64,000 nucleotides of DNA from Pseudorhodobacter sp. E13. GTDB lineage: Bacteria; Pseudomonadota; Alphaproteobacteria; Rhodobacterales; Rhodobacteraceae. The translations under genes were made by a program, and so were the position numbers. Numbering within the stretch: the first letter of the stretch is position 1; each line of letters opens with the position of its first letter. The notes beneath the pieces are model-generated. The model was not told where the DNA came from. It was given only the letters and a program-made list of their open reading frames with translations, and made no database searches. Of the stretch, positions 8,404 to 16,863 are shown piece after piece. Location of the stretch: NCBI RefSeq assembly GCF_003991405.1, contig NZ_RPEN01000159.1, positions 310,001-374,000 on the forward strand. The letters are read 5' to 3'.

Positions 8404-9252
8404 TCAACCCGCCTGGGCGGCCCGCCCTTCAGCCCAGGAGGGGCGCACCGTGGGCGCACCGAACAGAAAGCCTTGCATGCAATCGATGCCCGCGCTTTGC
8501 AGCCACTCGGCATCTTCCTTGGTTTCGACCGAGGCGGCGATGGTCAGCATATCCAGATTCTGCCCAATCGCCATCAACGCGCGGGTCAGCGCCTGATTGT
8601 CAGGGTCGCTGTGGATATTGCGGATGAACTGGCCGTCAATCTTCACCATATCGAAAAAGAAGTTGCGAAAATGGCGGAAGGTGGTTTGCCCGGCCCCAAA
8701 ATCATCCAGTGCAAAGCAAACGCCCTGATTTTGCAGATCATCCATGAAGGCGACCACCAGTTCCGGGATCAGCATGGCAGAGCTTTCCGAAATCTCGAGG
8801 ATCAGCCGTTCTCCGATGGTTTTGTCCGCCGCAAGCCCCTTGCGCAATATTTTCATCCAACGCGGATACCCAACGGAGCGGGCCGACATATTCACCGACA
8901 GCCGCACCTGCGGAAAGCGCGCCAAAGCCGTCAGCCCGATGTTCAACGCGAGGCAATCAATCTCGCGGCCCAATTCATCCGTTTCGATGGCATGAATGAA
9001 ATCCCGCGCCGGGATCACGCGGCCAGTCGTATCAATCACCCGCATCAGACCTTCGTAAAAGGCAACCCGAGAGCTGTCTGCGGCCAGAACAATTGGCTGA
9101 TAGGCCAGCCGCATCCGCTTGTCCTGCACGGCTTGGCGCACCATGGCCAAGGTTTCCTTGTCCCGCGCGGTCACGGCGGCGGCCAGCGGGCTTTCACTGC
9201 CCGGCTGCCGATCAAGTCGTGAAATATCTGCCATATGCTGCCATGCCCCCAT
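8404..9252 (-). CDS. EAL-domain protein (putative c-di-GMP phosphodiesterase)
   Basis: A single EAL domain fills almost the whole protein (282 residues), with no sensor, GGDEF or membrane segment. Recognisable motifs in order are AYEGL-like FYEGLMRV (EGL in place of EAL), SVNMS, LILEISE, LDDFGAG, MVKIDGQFI, VETKEDAEWL and MQGFLFG. The metal and catalytic acidic residues, Asn and Lys appear to be kept, but loop 6 (GAGQTTF, not the usual GTGYSS) is degenerate, so activity is uncertain. The start is unclear: ATG 9252 or ATG 9234 both lack a good ribosome site; the open frame to 9528 runs into the divergent tag gene and is not used. Confidence 0.85.
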   Translation of the reverse strand: MGAWQHMADISRLDRQPGSESPLAAAVTARDKETLAMVRQAVQDKRMRLAYQPIVLAADSSRVAFYEGLMRVIDTTGRVIPARDFIHAIETDELGREIDCLALNIGLTALARFPQVRLSVNMSARSVGYPRWMKILRKGLAADKTIGERLILEISESSAMLIPELVVAFMDDLQNQGVCFALDDFGAGQTTFRHFRNFFFDMVKIDGQFIRNIHSDPDNQALTRALMAIGQNLDMLTIAASVETKEDAEWLQSAGIDCMQGFLFGAPTVRPSWAEGRAAQAG

Positions 9253-9380
9253 GCCATTTTGGGCCGACGCCCCAAGCTGTCCGTTCCGCACAATGCCGAC
9301 ACAGACGTAAAGGGCTGGTAAAATTCTGCCCGTTGTTCCAATTTTAGGCACTTCTCCCTCAGTAACCGGAGCCACCCGAC

Positions 9381-9974
9381 ATGCCCCTCGACCCCTCACG
9401 CTGCACTTGGCCCGGCACCGATCCGCTGTATCTGGCCTATCACGACACCGAATGGGGCGTGCCGGAATGGGACAGCCGCGCGCTGTGGGAAAAGCTGATC
9501 CTTGACGGGTTTCAGGCGGGGCTGTCATGGATCACCATTCTGAAAAAACGCGATGCCTTTCGCGCGGCATTCGAAGGATTCCACCCCGAAATCATCGCCG
9601 AATGGGGCGAGGATGACGTGCAGCGCCTGCTGTCAAACCCCGGCATCGTGCGCCATCGCGGCAAGATCGAAGGCACCATCAAATCCGCCCGCGCTTATCT
9701 GAAGATTGAGCGGGATGTGGGGTTTTCAAATTGGCTCTGGGCCTATGTCGACGGCACGCCGCTGCAAACCAACCTGAAAACCATGGCAGAGGTGCCCGCC
9801 TTCACCCCCTTGTCCACCCAAATCTCCAAAGACCTGAAAAAGGCAGGCTTCACCTTCTGCGGCCCCACCATCGTATACGCTTTCATGCAGGCCACCGGCA
9901 TGGTGAATGACCACATGATCGGCTGCCCCTGCCACGCCAAAGTGGCAGCCTTGGCAAGGCGCTCCGAAAGGTAA
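9381..9974 (+). CDS. tag: DNA-3-methyladenine glycosylase I
   Basis: A 197-residue base-excision-repair enzyme that removes 3-methyladenine from alkylated DNA. The start RCTWPGTDPLYLAYHDTEWG carries the family Cys and His zinc ligands, matched at the C-terminus by NDHMIGCPCH. The helix-rich core LILDGFQAGLSWITIL and ISKDLKKAGFTFCGPTI is typical of Tag. ATG 9381 is 9 bases after a weak GGAG. It is divergent from the EAL gene and is followed by a 140-base gap that holds a copy of the dispersed intergenic motif. Confidence 0.95.
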   Translation: MPLDPSRCTWPGTDPLYLAYHDTEWGVPEWDSRALWEKLILDGFQAGLSWITILKKRDAFRAAFEGFHPEIIAEWGEDDVQRLLSNPGIVRHRGKIEGTIKSARAYLKIERDVGFSNWLWAYVDGTPLQTNLKTMAEVPAFTPLSTQISKDLKKAGFTFCGPTIVYAFMQATGMVNDHMIGCPCHAKVAALARRSER

Positions 9975-10051
9975 ACGCAACAAGGCCAAACCTGCGCGCT
10001 CATGCGCAAACGACCCGACGAAACCATGGCCCGAAAGGGCGCGCGCCCCCC

Positions 10052-10073
10052 TTTCTCTTTGGCAAAAATATCC
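10052..10073 (+). repeat. Dispersed intergenic motif, copy A
   Basis: TTTCTCTTTGGCAAAAATAT followed by CC, related to the copies at 49791 and 54185. It lies between the convergent tag and TlpA-like genes. A small AT-rich hairpin, GATTTTTC-GCA-GAAAAATC, follows at 10087-10105. Confidence 0.55.
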
Positions 10074-10115
10074 TCGCCGAAGGCATGATTTTTCGCAGAA
10101 AAATCAAAAACGCGT

Positions 10116-10670
10116 TCAGGGCGCGATCAACGCCTCGATCATTGCCTTGGCATCGGCACTGTCCCATTCGGCGTCCCCAATCAACCGCGCCACCTCTTGC
10201 CCCGCGGGGTTCAGGATCACCGTCAGCGGCAACCCCAGCACGCCCATCTGACGCGCCAAGGCGGATTTCGGGTCCAAAAGCACAGGCAGGTTTTGCACGC
10301 CGATTTCCTCAAAAAATCGCGTGATGGCAGGCGGCGGGTTGCGCCCGGTGGCAATGGTGACCACAGAAACGCCCTTGTCGGCCACGCTGGCGGCCAGACG
10401 GTCAAGGCTGGGCATTTCCTTGCGGCACGGCGCACACCATGTCGCCCAGAAATTCAAAACCACCCACTGCCCTTGCCATTCGGCCAAGCCACGCTCTGCA
10501 CCCTCCAGATCGGTCAGCACCTCGGCGGGCAGGTCCTTAGCCGTGTCGTGAAACACCAGTTTGCGCATATCGCCGTCCAGCACGGCCTTGGCCGCCCCCA
10601 CATCGGCCAGCGCGCTGTTTGCACCAAGCCCCAAGCCAGTATAAAGGACGATCAGAACAATTCGCAGCAT
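10116..10670 (-). CDS. TlpA-like periplasmic thiol-disulfide oxidoreductase
   Basis: A 184-residue thioredoxin-fold protein with a signal peptide or anchor (residues 1-22) and the active site WCAPC in [15 protein letters not shown]. The cis-proline region GLPLTVIL follows. Such TlpA/ResA/CcmG-like proteins reduce periplasmic disulfides, often in cytochrome c or copper-centre assembly. It is divergent from argH with only 24 bases between the two starts, the usual position of a tlpA gene in this order. No client can be named from this window. Confidence 0.88.
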   Translation of the reverse strand: MLRIVLIVLYTGLGLGANSALADVGAAKAVLDGDMRKLVFHDTAKDLPAEVLTDLEGAERGLAEWQGQWVVLNFWATWCAPCRKEMPSLDRLAASVADKGVSVVTIATGRNPPPAITRFFEEIGVQNLPVLLDPKSALARQMGVLGLPLTVILNPAGQEVARLIGDAEWDSADAKAMIEALIAP

Positions 10671-10694
10671 TTACATCTCCTCAGGGGCCAACCG

Positions 10695-12116
10695 ATGACC
10701 AATTCTTCCAAATCCGATCCTTCTGCCCCCACCACCACCGCCAACGCCATGTGGGGTGGCCGCTTTGAAGCCGGGCCGGACGCGATCATGCAGGCCATCA
10801 ATGCCTCCATCGGGTTTGACCGTCGCCTTGCCGCGCAGGATATCGCAGGCTCTCGGGCCCATGCCGCCATGTTGGCCGCACAGGGTATCCTGACCAATAA
10901 AGACGCCGAGGCGATCCGGGAAGGGCTTCTCACGGTGTTGTCAGAGATCGAGGCCGGAAAGTTCCCCTTCCGGGTGGAATTGGAAGACATTCACATGAAT
11001 GTCGAGGCCCGGTTGAAAGAGATCATCGGTGAACCTGCGGGGCGTCTGCACACGGGCCGTTCACGCAACGATCAGGTGGCGGTGGATTTCCGGCTGTGGG
11101 TGCGCGATCAATGCGATGCGGCGATCACCGGGCTGGAAGCCTTGATGAAAGCCTTTCTGGCGCAGGCCGAGGCAGGCGCGGATTGGGTGATGCCCGGCTT
11201 TACCCATCTGCAAACCGCGCAACCCGTCACTTGGGGCCATCATATGCTGGCCTATGTAGAGATGTTCGCGCGGGATCGGTCGCGCTTCATCGACGCGCGC
11301 AAGCGGATGAATGAATGCCCCTTGGGTGCGGCGGCCTTGGCGGGCACCTCTTTCCCGATTGATCGCCATGCAACCGCTGCCGCCCTTGGCTTTGACCGCC
11401 CCACGGCCAACAGCCTCGATTCCGTGTCAGACCGCGATTTCGCGCTGGAATTCCTCTCTGTTTCCAGCATTTGCGCCATGCACCTGAGCCGCTTTGCCGA
11501 AGAGCTGGTGATCTGGTCCTCGGCCCAGTTCCGTTTTGTGAAACTGTCGGACAAATGGACGACCGGGTCGTCGATCATGCCGCAAAAGAAAAACCCCGAT
11601 GCGGCGGAATTGCTGCGCTCCAAACTCGGGCGGATCTTGGGGGCGACGGTGGCACTGTTCACCGTGATGAAAGGGCTTGTGCTGACCTATTCCAAGGACA
11701 TGCAAGAGGACAAGGAACAGACCTTCGACGCCGCCGACAGCCTGATGCTGGGCCTTGCCGCGATGACAGGCATGGTCGGCGATATGACGGCGCTGCAAGA
11801 CAATCTGAAATCCGCCGCCGCCAGTGGTTTTTCCACCGCGACCGACCTCGCCGATTGGCTGGTGCGCGAACTTGGCCTGCCATTCCGCGACGCACATCAT
11901 GTGACGGGCACGCTGGTTGCCATGGCCGAAAAGGCGGGCATCGACTTGCCGGACCTGACACTGGCGCAGATGCAATCCGTGCATGACGGCATCCGCGCCG
12001 ATGTGTTTGATGTGCTGGGGGTGGAAAACTCCGTGCGCAGCCGTATGTCTTATGGCGGCACCGCACCCGATCAGGTGCGCGCACAGATCGCCCGCTGGAA
12101 AGACGCGTTGAAATGA
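10695..12116 (+). CDS. argH: Argininosuccinate lyase
   Basis: A 473-residue enzyme that splits argininosuccinate into arginine and fumarate, the last step of arginine synthesis. The signature [12 protein letters not shown] lies near residue 295, and MWGGRF at residues 19-24 is the usual N-terminal motif; [10 protein letters not shown] and [10 protein letters not shown] are also present. ATG 10695 is chosen because the family begins just before MWGGRF; the longer frame upstream lies on the TlpA gene. The stop overlaps the start of a tiny lipoprotein gene (ATGA), opening a run of small envelope genes that ends in lysA. Confidence 0.97.
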   Translation: MTNSSKSDPSAPTTTANAMWGGRFEAGPDAIMQAINASIGFDRRLAAQDIAGSRAHAAMLAAQGILTNKDAEAIREGLLTVLSEIEAGKFPFRVELEDIHMNVEARLKEIIGEPAGRLHTGRSRNDQVAVDFRLWVRDQCDAAITGLEALMKAFLAQAEAGADWVMPGFTHLQTAQPVTWGHHMLAYVEMFARDRSRFIDARKRMNECPLGAAALAGTSFPIDRHATAAALGFDRPTANSLDSVSDRDFALEFLSVSSICAMHLSRFAEELVIWSSAQFRFVKLSDKWTTGSSIMPQKKNPDAAELLRSKLGRILGATVALFTVMKGLVLTYSKDMQEDKEQTFDAADSLMLGLAAMTGMVGDMTALQDNLKSAAASGFSTATDLADWLVRELGLPFRDAHHVTGTLVAMAEKAGIDLPDLTLAQMQSVHDGIRADVFDVLGVENSVRSRMSYGGTAPDQVRAQIARWKDALK

Positions 12117-12232
12117 AACTGGTTCTGGCCCTTGCAATTCTGCTGACCGCTGCCTGTCAGCTTCAGCCCCGCCAAGGGGCAGAGCCGATGGTAACGGGCT
12201 TGGGCCGCACTGAAACATCGGTGGAATTCTGA
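12113..12232 (+). CDS. Tiny lipoprotein 1
   Basis: A 39-residue predicted lipoprotein: a short positively charged start, hydrophobic stretch and lipobox LTAAC with the lipidated Cys at residue 15, leaving only 24 residues after processing ([11 protein letters not shown] and a [12 protein letters not shown] tail). It overlaps the argH stop by 4 bases (ATGA) and its own TGA overlaps the next start, so it is translationally coupled on both sides. No domain is recognised. The lipobox and tight packing are the only evidence for a gene. Confidence 0.65.
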   Translation: MKLVLALAILLTAACQLQPRQGAEPMVTGLGRTETSVEF

Positions 12233-12381
12233 TGCGCGGGCTTGGGATCATCCTCATGCTCTTGGCCGGATGCGCAGACCCAAGCCTGCATACCGGCATC
12301 AGCATCACCCCAAACGGCGTTCGCGTCACCCCGGTGGCCAGCGCCAAACTCGGCGGGGCCACCGTCTCTATCAGCCCTTGA
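12232..12381 (+). CDS. Tiny lipoprotein 2
   Basis: A 49-residue predicted lipoprotein with lipobox MLLAGC (Cys at residue 14) and a short mature part rich in Ser, Thr, Val and Gly (GISITPNGVRVTPVASAKLG). It starts on the A of the previous stop (TGATG). The mature part looks like an extended or beta-prone tail, with no known domain. The gene is fixed by coupling to its neighbour and by the lipobox; function unknown. Confidence 0.65.
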   Translation: MRGLGIILMLLAGCADPSLHTGISITPNGVRVTPVASAKLGGATVSISP

Positions 12382-12396
12382 TCACAGGAACCAACC

Positions 12397-12522
12397 ATGC
12401 GCGCCCTTTTTGCCCTTCTGACCCTTGCCACCTTGGCCGCATGTGGCGCCGATGGTGAACCCACCGCCCCCGGCCTGACCGTTTCAGGTGAGGCGCGGAT
12501 GGGCGTTGTGGCGGGCGGATGA
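12397..12522 (+). CDS. LptM-like small lipoprotein
   Basis: A 41-residue predicted lipoprotein with lipobox LAAC (Cys at residue 16). The mature start CGADGEPTAPG fits the CGxxGxxxxP pattern of the LptM (YifL/LppL) family, small outer-membrane lipoproteins that help mature the LPS translocon LptD in enterobacteria. In many Proteobacteria an lptM-type gene lies directly before lysA or dapF, which matches its position here, two genes before lysA. ATG 12397 follows CAGGAA by 7 bases. The family match is by motif and context only. It overlaps the DUF2834 start. Confidence 0.7.
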   Translation: MRALFALLTLATLAACGADGEPTAPGLTVSGEARMGVVAGG

Positions 12523-12839
12523 TGTCGCCTTTGCGCATACTTTACCTTGGGCTGGCGGTCTGGGGGGCGGTGCATCCGATGTATTGGTTTGTCACCCATA
12601 TGCGGGACACCGGCACCGGCCTTAGCGGGTTGATGGATGCGTGGTATGTCAACGCCTCTACCACCGGGCTGACATGGGATCTGACTATCGCCGCCATTGC
12701 GCTGACGCTGTGGATTCTGGCCGAAACGCGGGTGCGCAAGAACTGGTCGGCACTGATCGCCATTCCGGCCACCTTTTGCATCGGCGTGTCTTGCGGCCTG
12801 CCGCTCTATCTGTTTTTGCGCACCCGCCCGGTCACATGA
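12519..12839 (+). CDS. DUF2834 small membrane protein
   Basis: A 106-residue inner-membrane protein with three hydrophobic segments (residues about 5-27, 50-68 and 80-99). The start with YLGLAVWGAVHPMYWFV and the ending CGLPLYLFLRTRP fit the DUF2834 family, whose function is unknown. ATG 12519 or the adjacent ATG 12522 could be used; both overlap the end of the preceding lipoprotein. It belongs to the argH-to-lysA run, with 92 bases to lysA. Confidence 0.75.
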   Translation: MMSPLRILYLGLAVWGAVHPMYWFVTHMRDTGTGLSGLMDAWYVNASTTGLTWDLTIAAIALTLWILAETRVRKNWSALIAIPATFCIGVSCGLPLYLFLRTRPVT

Positions 12840-12931
12840 CCCCCCGGCAGCGCCACCAATACGCTGGTGGCTTTTCCTTGGCTTTCCATTCGTGATAGAC
12901 GCGGGGCAAGCAGCAAGACAAAGGGCGCGAG

Positions 12932-14197
12932 ATGGATCATTTTCTGTATAAAAACGGCGCGCTTTATGCCGAAGATGTCGCCATTGCCGATATCGCCGCA
13001 CAGGTGGGCACGCCGTTTTATTGCTATTCCACCGCAACCCTGACCCGGCATTACCAGCTTTTCACCGAGGCGCTGTCGCCCCTGCCGCATCTGGTCTGTT
13101 TTGCCATCAAATCCCTGTCCAACATCGCCGTTCTGAAAACGCTGGCCGATCTGGGCGCGGGCATGGATGTGGTGTCTGCGGGCGAATACATGCGCGCCAA
13201 AGCCGCCGGCGTGCCGGGAGAGCGGATCGTCTTTTCCGGCGTCGGCAAAACGCGTGAGGAAATGCGGCTGGCCCTGACCGGCGGCATCCGGCAGTTCAAC
13301 GTCGAATCGGAACCCGAAATGCGGGTCTTGTCGGAGGTGGCCAGCAGCCTTGGCCTGACAGCCCCGATCACCATTCGCGTCAACCCCGATGTCGATGCCA
13401 AAACGCATGAGAAAATTTCGACCGGCAAGAAAGGCGACAAATTCGGCATCCCGATTTCCCGCGCGCGGGAGGTTTATGCCGAAGCCGCCGCCCTGCCCGG
13501 CCTGAAAATCGTGGGCATCGACGTGCATATCGGCAGCCAGTTGACCGCGCTGGAACCGTTTGAAGCCGCCTATCTGAAAGTGGCCGAACTGACCCATGCG
13601 CTGCGCGCCGATGGGCACACCATCGAACGGCTGGACCTTGGCGGCGGCTTGGGGATTCCCTATGCCCGCGACAACAACGCCCCGCCCTTGCCGATGGATT
13701 ACGGCGCGCTGATCAAGCGCACCGTGGGCGATCTGGGCTGCGAGATTGAAATTGAACCCGGCCGCCTGATTTCCGGCAATGCGGGGATTCTGGTGTCGCA
13801 GGTCATCTATGTGAAAAACGGCGAGGACCGTGATTTCCTGATCGTCGATGCCGCAATGAACGATTTGATTCGCCCCGCCATGTATGGCTCGCATCACGAT
13901 ATTATCCCGGTTGTCGAAGCACAGGCCGGGGCCGAGCAACAACCCTATGACATTGTGGGCCCGGTTTGCGAATCTGGTGACACCTTTGCCAAGGGGCGCA
14001 ATCTGCCCGCCTTGCACAGCGGCGATATGATCGCCTTCCGCTCTGCCGGGGCCTATGGCGCGGTTATGTCGTCGGAATACAACTCTCGCCCGCTGATTCC
14101 CGAAATTCTGGTGCGTGGCGATCACTTTGCGGTCATCCGGGCACGTCCGACGTTTGACGAAATGCTTTCTCGCGATACCATACCCGAGTGGCTGTGA
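12932..14197 (+). CDS. lysA: Diaminopimelate decarboxylase
   Basis: A 421-residue PLP enzyme that converts meso-diaminopimelate to lysine. The PLP lysine is in VCFAIKSLSN (Lys60), with HIGSQ, the phosphate-binding GGGLGIPY, EPGRLI and the CESGDTF dimer-interface motif in the proper order. AAGGGCGCGAG stands before ATG 12932. The gene closes the run from argH and the lipoproteins and is followed 26 bases later by the DUF4175 gene, likely in one transcript. Confidence 0.97.
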   Translation: MDHFLYKNGALYAEDVAIADIAAQVGTPFYCYSTATLTRHYQLFTEALSPLPHLVCFAIKSLSNIAVLKTLADLGAGMDVVSAGEYMRAKAAGVPGERIVFSGVGKTREEMRLALTGGIRQFNVESEPEMRVLSEVASSLGLTAPITIRVNPDVDAKTHEKISTGKKGDKFGIPISRAREVYAEAAALPGLKIVGIDVHIGSQLTALEPFEAAYLKVAELTHALRADGHTIERLDLGGGLGIPYARDNNAPPLPMDYGALIKRTVGDLGCEIEIEPGRLISGNAGILVSQVIYVKNGEDRDFLIVDAAMNDLIRPAMYGSHHDIIPVVEAQAGAEQQPYDIVGPVCESGDTFAKGRNLPALHSGDMIAFRSAGAYGAVMSSEYNSRPLIPEILVRGDHFAVIRARPTFDEMLSRDTIPEWL

Positions 14198-14223
14198 CCC
14201 ATCGCAGCCCAAAGGCAGGGTAA

Positions 14224-16821
14224 ATGAAGCAAGATGTGCCGGACTCCGTTGCAGCCAGATTGAAACGCCCGCTTGCGCTGACGCGGGCGGGGCTGTGGGC
14301 AGAACGTCTGGCCCGCAGTTTTTGGCCGCTGTGGACCGTGCTGATTGCAACACTGGCCACACTCGCCTTTGGCGTGCAGGATTTCGCGCCGCTTTGGGCG
14401 GTTTGGGGCGGGCTGTCTGCTGCGGCTCTGGCTTCGATGTATTTCCTTTGGCGCGGCTGGCGCGGTTTTGCACGCCCCACGCGGCAAGATGCGCTGGACC
14501 GGTTGGATGCCACCCTGCCCGGTCGCCCCATCGCCACTTTGGCCGATACACAGGCAATCGGGGCGAATGACCCCGCCTCACAGGCGGTCTGGGCCGCGCA
14601 TCAGGCCCGGATGGCCCGCGCCGCCGCTGCCGCCCGCGCCGTTTCCCCCGACCTGCGGCTTTCCAAACGGGATCCTTTCGGCCTGCGCTACATCGCGCTG
14701 ACGGGGCTGGTGATGGCGCTGATGTTCGGCTCGCTCTGGCGGGTTGCCTCGGTTGCCGGCATCGGCCCGAACCCGGCGCAGGCGCTGGCGAATGGGCCAA
14801 GCTGGGAAGGCTGGGTGCAGCCGCCGCCCTATACCGGCAAGCCCACGCTTTACCTGAACGATATTGACCGCGTCACCTTTGAGGTGCCGACAGGCAGCCG
14901 CGTGCAACTGCGGTTTTACGGCGAGGTGGGCGCGCTGTCGCTGGCCGAAACCGTGTCCGGCCGCAGCAGCGAAACCCTAGACCCTGCCGCCCCCAGCCAT
15001 GAATTTGACGTGACCCAAAGCGGTGAGCTGCGGATAGATGGCCCCAATGGCAGCAAATGGAACATCACCGCCACCCGCGACGCCCCCCCCAGCGTCAGCG
15101 CCAAGGGCGACCTTGCGCGCGAAGCGGACGGGCGGCTGAAACTGAATTTCACCGCCAAGGACGATTTTGGCGTCACCGGCGGCCAAGCCATCATCGCGCT
15201 GGATCTGGACGCGGTTGACCGCCGCTATGGCCTTGCCGCCACCCCGGAAATGACGGACCCGGTCACGCTGGACCTGCCTTTGCCGATCACCGGATCGCGG
15301 ACGGACTTCACCGAAACCCTGCTCGACGATCTGTCCAAACATGTTTTCGCCAACCTGCCCGTCACCATCTCCCTGTCCGTCTCCGATGCGCCGGGGCAAA
15401 TTGGCACCGCCGAACCGCTGCGCGTGACACTGCCGGGCAAACGCTTCTTTGACCCGCTGGCCGCCGCCGTGGTCGAAATGCGCCGCGATCTGCTGTGGTC
15501 GCGCAGCAATGCCCCCCGGTCGGTGCAGATTTTCAAGGCCATCACCCATCGGCCCGAGGAATTGATTCGCAACGAAAAAGCCTATCTGCGCCTGCGCGTC
15601 GCCCTGCGGCGGCTGGAGGCCGAGGCGGACACCCTGTCAGTCGAGACGCGCGATGAACTGGCCGAGGCGTTCTGGGACATCGCTTTGCTGATCGAAGAAG
15701 GTGATCTGGAAAACGCGCGCGAGCGGTTGAAGCGCGCCCAGGACCGGCTGGATGAGGCCATCCGCAATGGCGCCGACCCGGCCGAGATTGACCAGTTGAT
15801 GCAGGAACTGCGGCAGGCCATGAATGATTACATGCGCCAGCTTGCCGAAGAGGCGCAGCGCAACCCAGACAGCCAGGCCGCGACCGAGCAAGAATCGATG
15901 GAAATCACCGGCGATCAGTTGCAGGAAATGCTGGAAGAACTGCAAAAGCTGCTGGAAGAAGGCCGGATGGAAGAAGCCGCCGAGCTGATGGAAATGCTGC
16001 GGCAGTTGATGGAAAACATGCAGGTAACGCAGGGCGAAGGTGGTCAGGGCGGCCCCGGCCAGCAAGCCATGCGCGACCTTGGCGATACGCTGCGCGACCA
16101 GCAAGACCTGTCGGATGACAGCTTTTCAGAACTGCAAAACCCCGGCCAGCAAGACGGCCAGCAGGGCAACGAGCAAGGCAGCGAACAAGACGGGCAACAG
16201 GGCGAGCAAGACGGCCAGCAACCCGGCCAGAACGGGCAGGACGGCCAGCAAGGTCAGCCCCAGCAAGGCCAGAATGGCCAAGCACAAGAAGGCACGGGCC
16301 GCGAAGGTCAGGGCCAAGGCCAAAGCCTGTCAGACCGCCAGCGCGACTTGCGCAACCGTCTGGGCCGCTTGAACGGCAGCAACCTGCCCGGTGCCGGAAC
16401 CGAACAGGGAGAGGCCGGCCGCCGCGCCTTGGATGACGCAGGCCGCGCCATGGAGGAAGCCGAGCGCGCCCTGCGCGACGGCGACCTGCCCGGCGCGCTG
16501 GACAATCAGGCCGATGCCATGCGCTCCTTGCGCGAAGGCATGCAAAATCTGGGCGAGGCGATGGCGCAGGAACGCCGCGAAAGCGATGGCTCCCAGCAGG
16601 GTGAGGCGGTTGGCCGTGCCGACCCCAACTCTGCCCGCGATCCTTTGGGCCGCGAACCGGGCGAAGGCGCGCGGATCGGGTCTGATCGCAACCTGTTGCA
16701 GGGCGATGATGTCTATCGCCGGGCGCAGGATTTGCTGGACGAAATCCGCAAACGCCAAGGCGACCAGACCCGCCCGGAAAGCGAGCGGGACTACCTGAAA
16801 CGTCTGCTGGATCTGTATTGA
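14224..16821 (+). CDS. TIGR02302/DUF4175 membrane protein with Gln-rich region
   Basis: An 865-residue protein restricted, as far as I know, to alphaproteobacteria. Two hydrophobic segments lie near residues 35-80 (FWPLWTVLIATLATLAFG and a second) and one near 155-180, followed by a periplasmic part with Ig-like stretches, a long Glu-rich helix (ELQKLLEEGRMEEAAELMEM, about 560-600), and a Gln/Gly/Asp-rich low-complexity region at about 610-710 built from repeats of GQQ and GQNGQ. The C-terminus YRRAQDLLDEIRKRQGDQTRPESERDYLKRLLDLY type end is a family hallmark. Function unknown; the size and architecture suggest an envelope role. It is 26 bases downstream of lysA. Confidence 0.85.
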   Translation: MKQDVPDSVAARLKRPLALTRAGLWAERLARSFWPLWTVLIATLATLAFGVQDFAPLWAVWGGLSAAALASMYFLWRGWRGFARPTRQDALDRLDATLPGRPIATLADTQAIGANDPASQAVWAAHQARMARAAAAARAVSPDLRLSKRDPFGLRYIALTGLVMALMFGSLWRVASVAGIGPNPAQALANGPSWEGWVQPPPYTGKPTLYLNDIDRVTFEVPTGSRVQLRFYGEVGALSLAETVSGRSSETLDPAAPSHEFDVTQSGELRIDGPNGSKWNITATRDAPPSVSAKGDLAREADGRLKLNFTAKDDFGVTGGQAIIALDLDAVDRRYGLAATPEMTDPVTLDLPLPITGSRTDFTETLLDDLSKHVFANLPVTISLSVSDAPGQIGTAEPLRVTLPGKRFFDPLAAAVVEMRRDLLWSRSNAPRSVQIFKAITHRPEELIRNEKAYLRLRVALRRLEAEADTLSVETRDELAEAFWDIALLIEEGDLENARERLKRAQDRLDEAIRNGADPAEIDQLMQELRQAMNDYMRQLAEEAQRNPDSQAATEQESMEITGDQLQEMLEELQKLLEEGRMEEAAELMEMLRQLMENMQVTQGEGGQGGPGQQAMRDLGDTLRDQQDLSDDSFSELQNPGQQDGQQGNEQGSEQDGQQGEQDGQQPGQNGQDGQQGQPQQGQNGQAQEGTGREGQGQGQSLSDRQRDLRNRLGRLNGSNLPGAGTEQGEAGRRALDDAGRAMEEAERALRDGDLPGALDNQADAMRSLREGMQNLGEAMAQERRESDGSQQGEAVGRADPNSARDPLGREPGEGARIGSDRNLLQGDDVYRRAQDLLDEIRKRQGDQTRPESERDYLKRLLDLY

Positions 16822-16834
16822 AACCGGGCCGCGT

Positions 16835-16851
16835 CCGGGCCGCTGGCCCGG
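16835..16851. other. GC-rich hairpin between convergent genes
   Basis: CCGGGCC, loop GCT, GGCCCGG forms a perfect 7-bp stem just after the DUF4175 stop. There is no T tract on either side, so termination strength is unclear. Confidence 0.4.
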
Positions 16852-16863
16852 GCTGCCGGGTAG

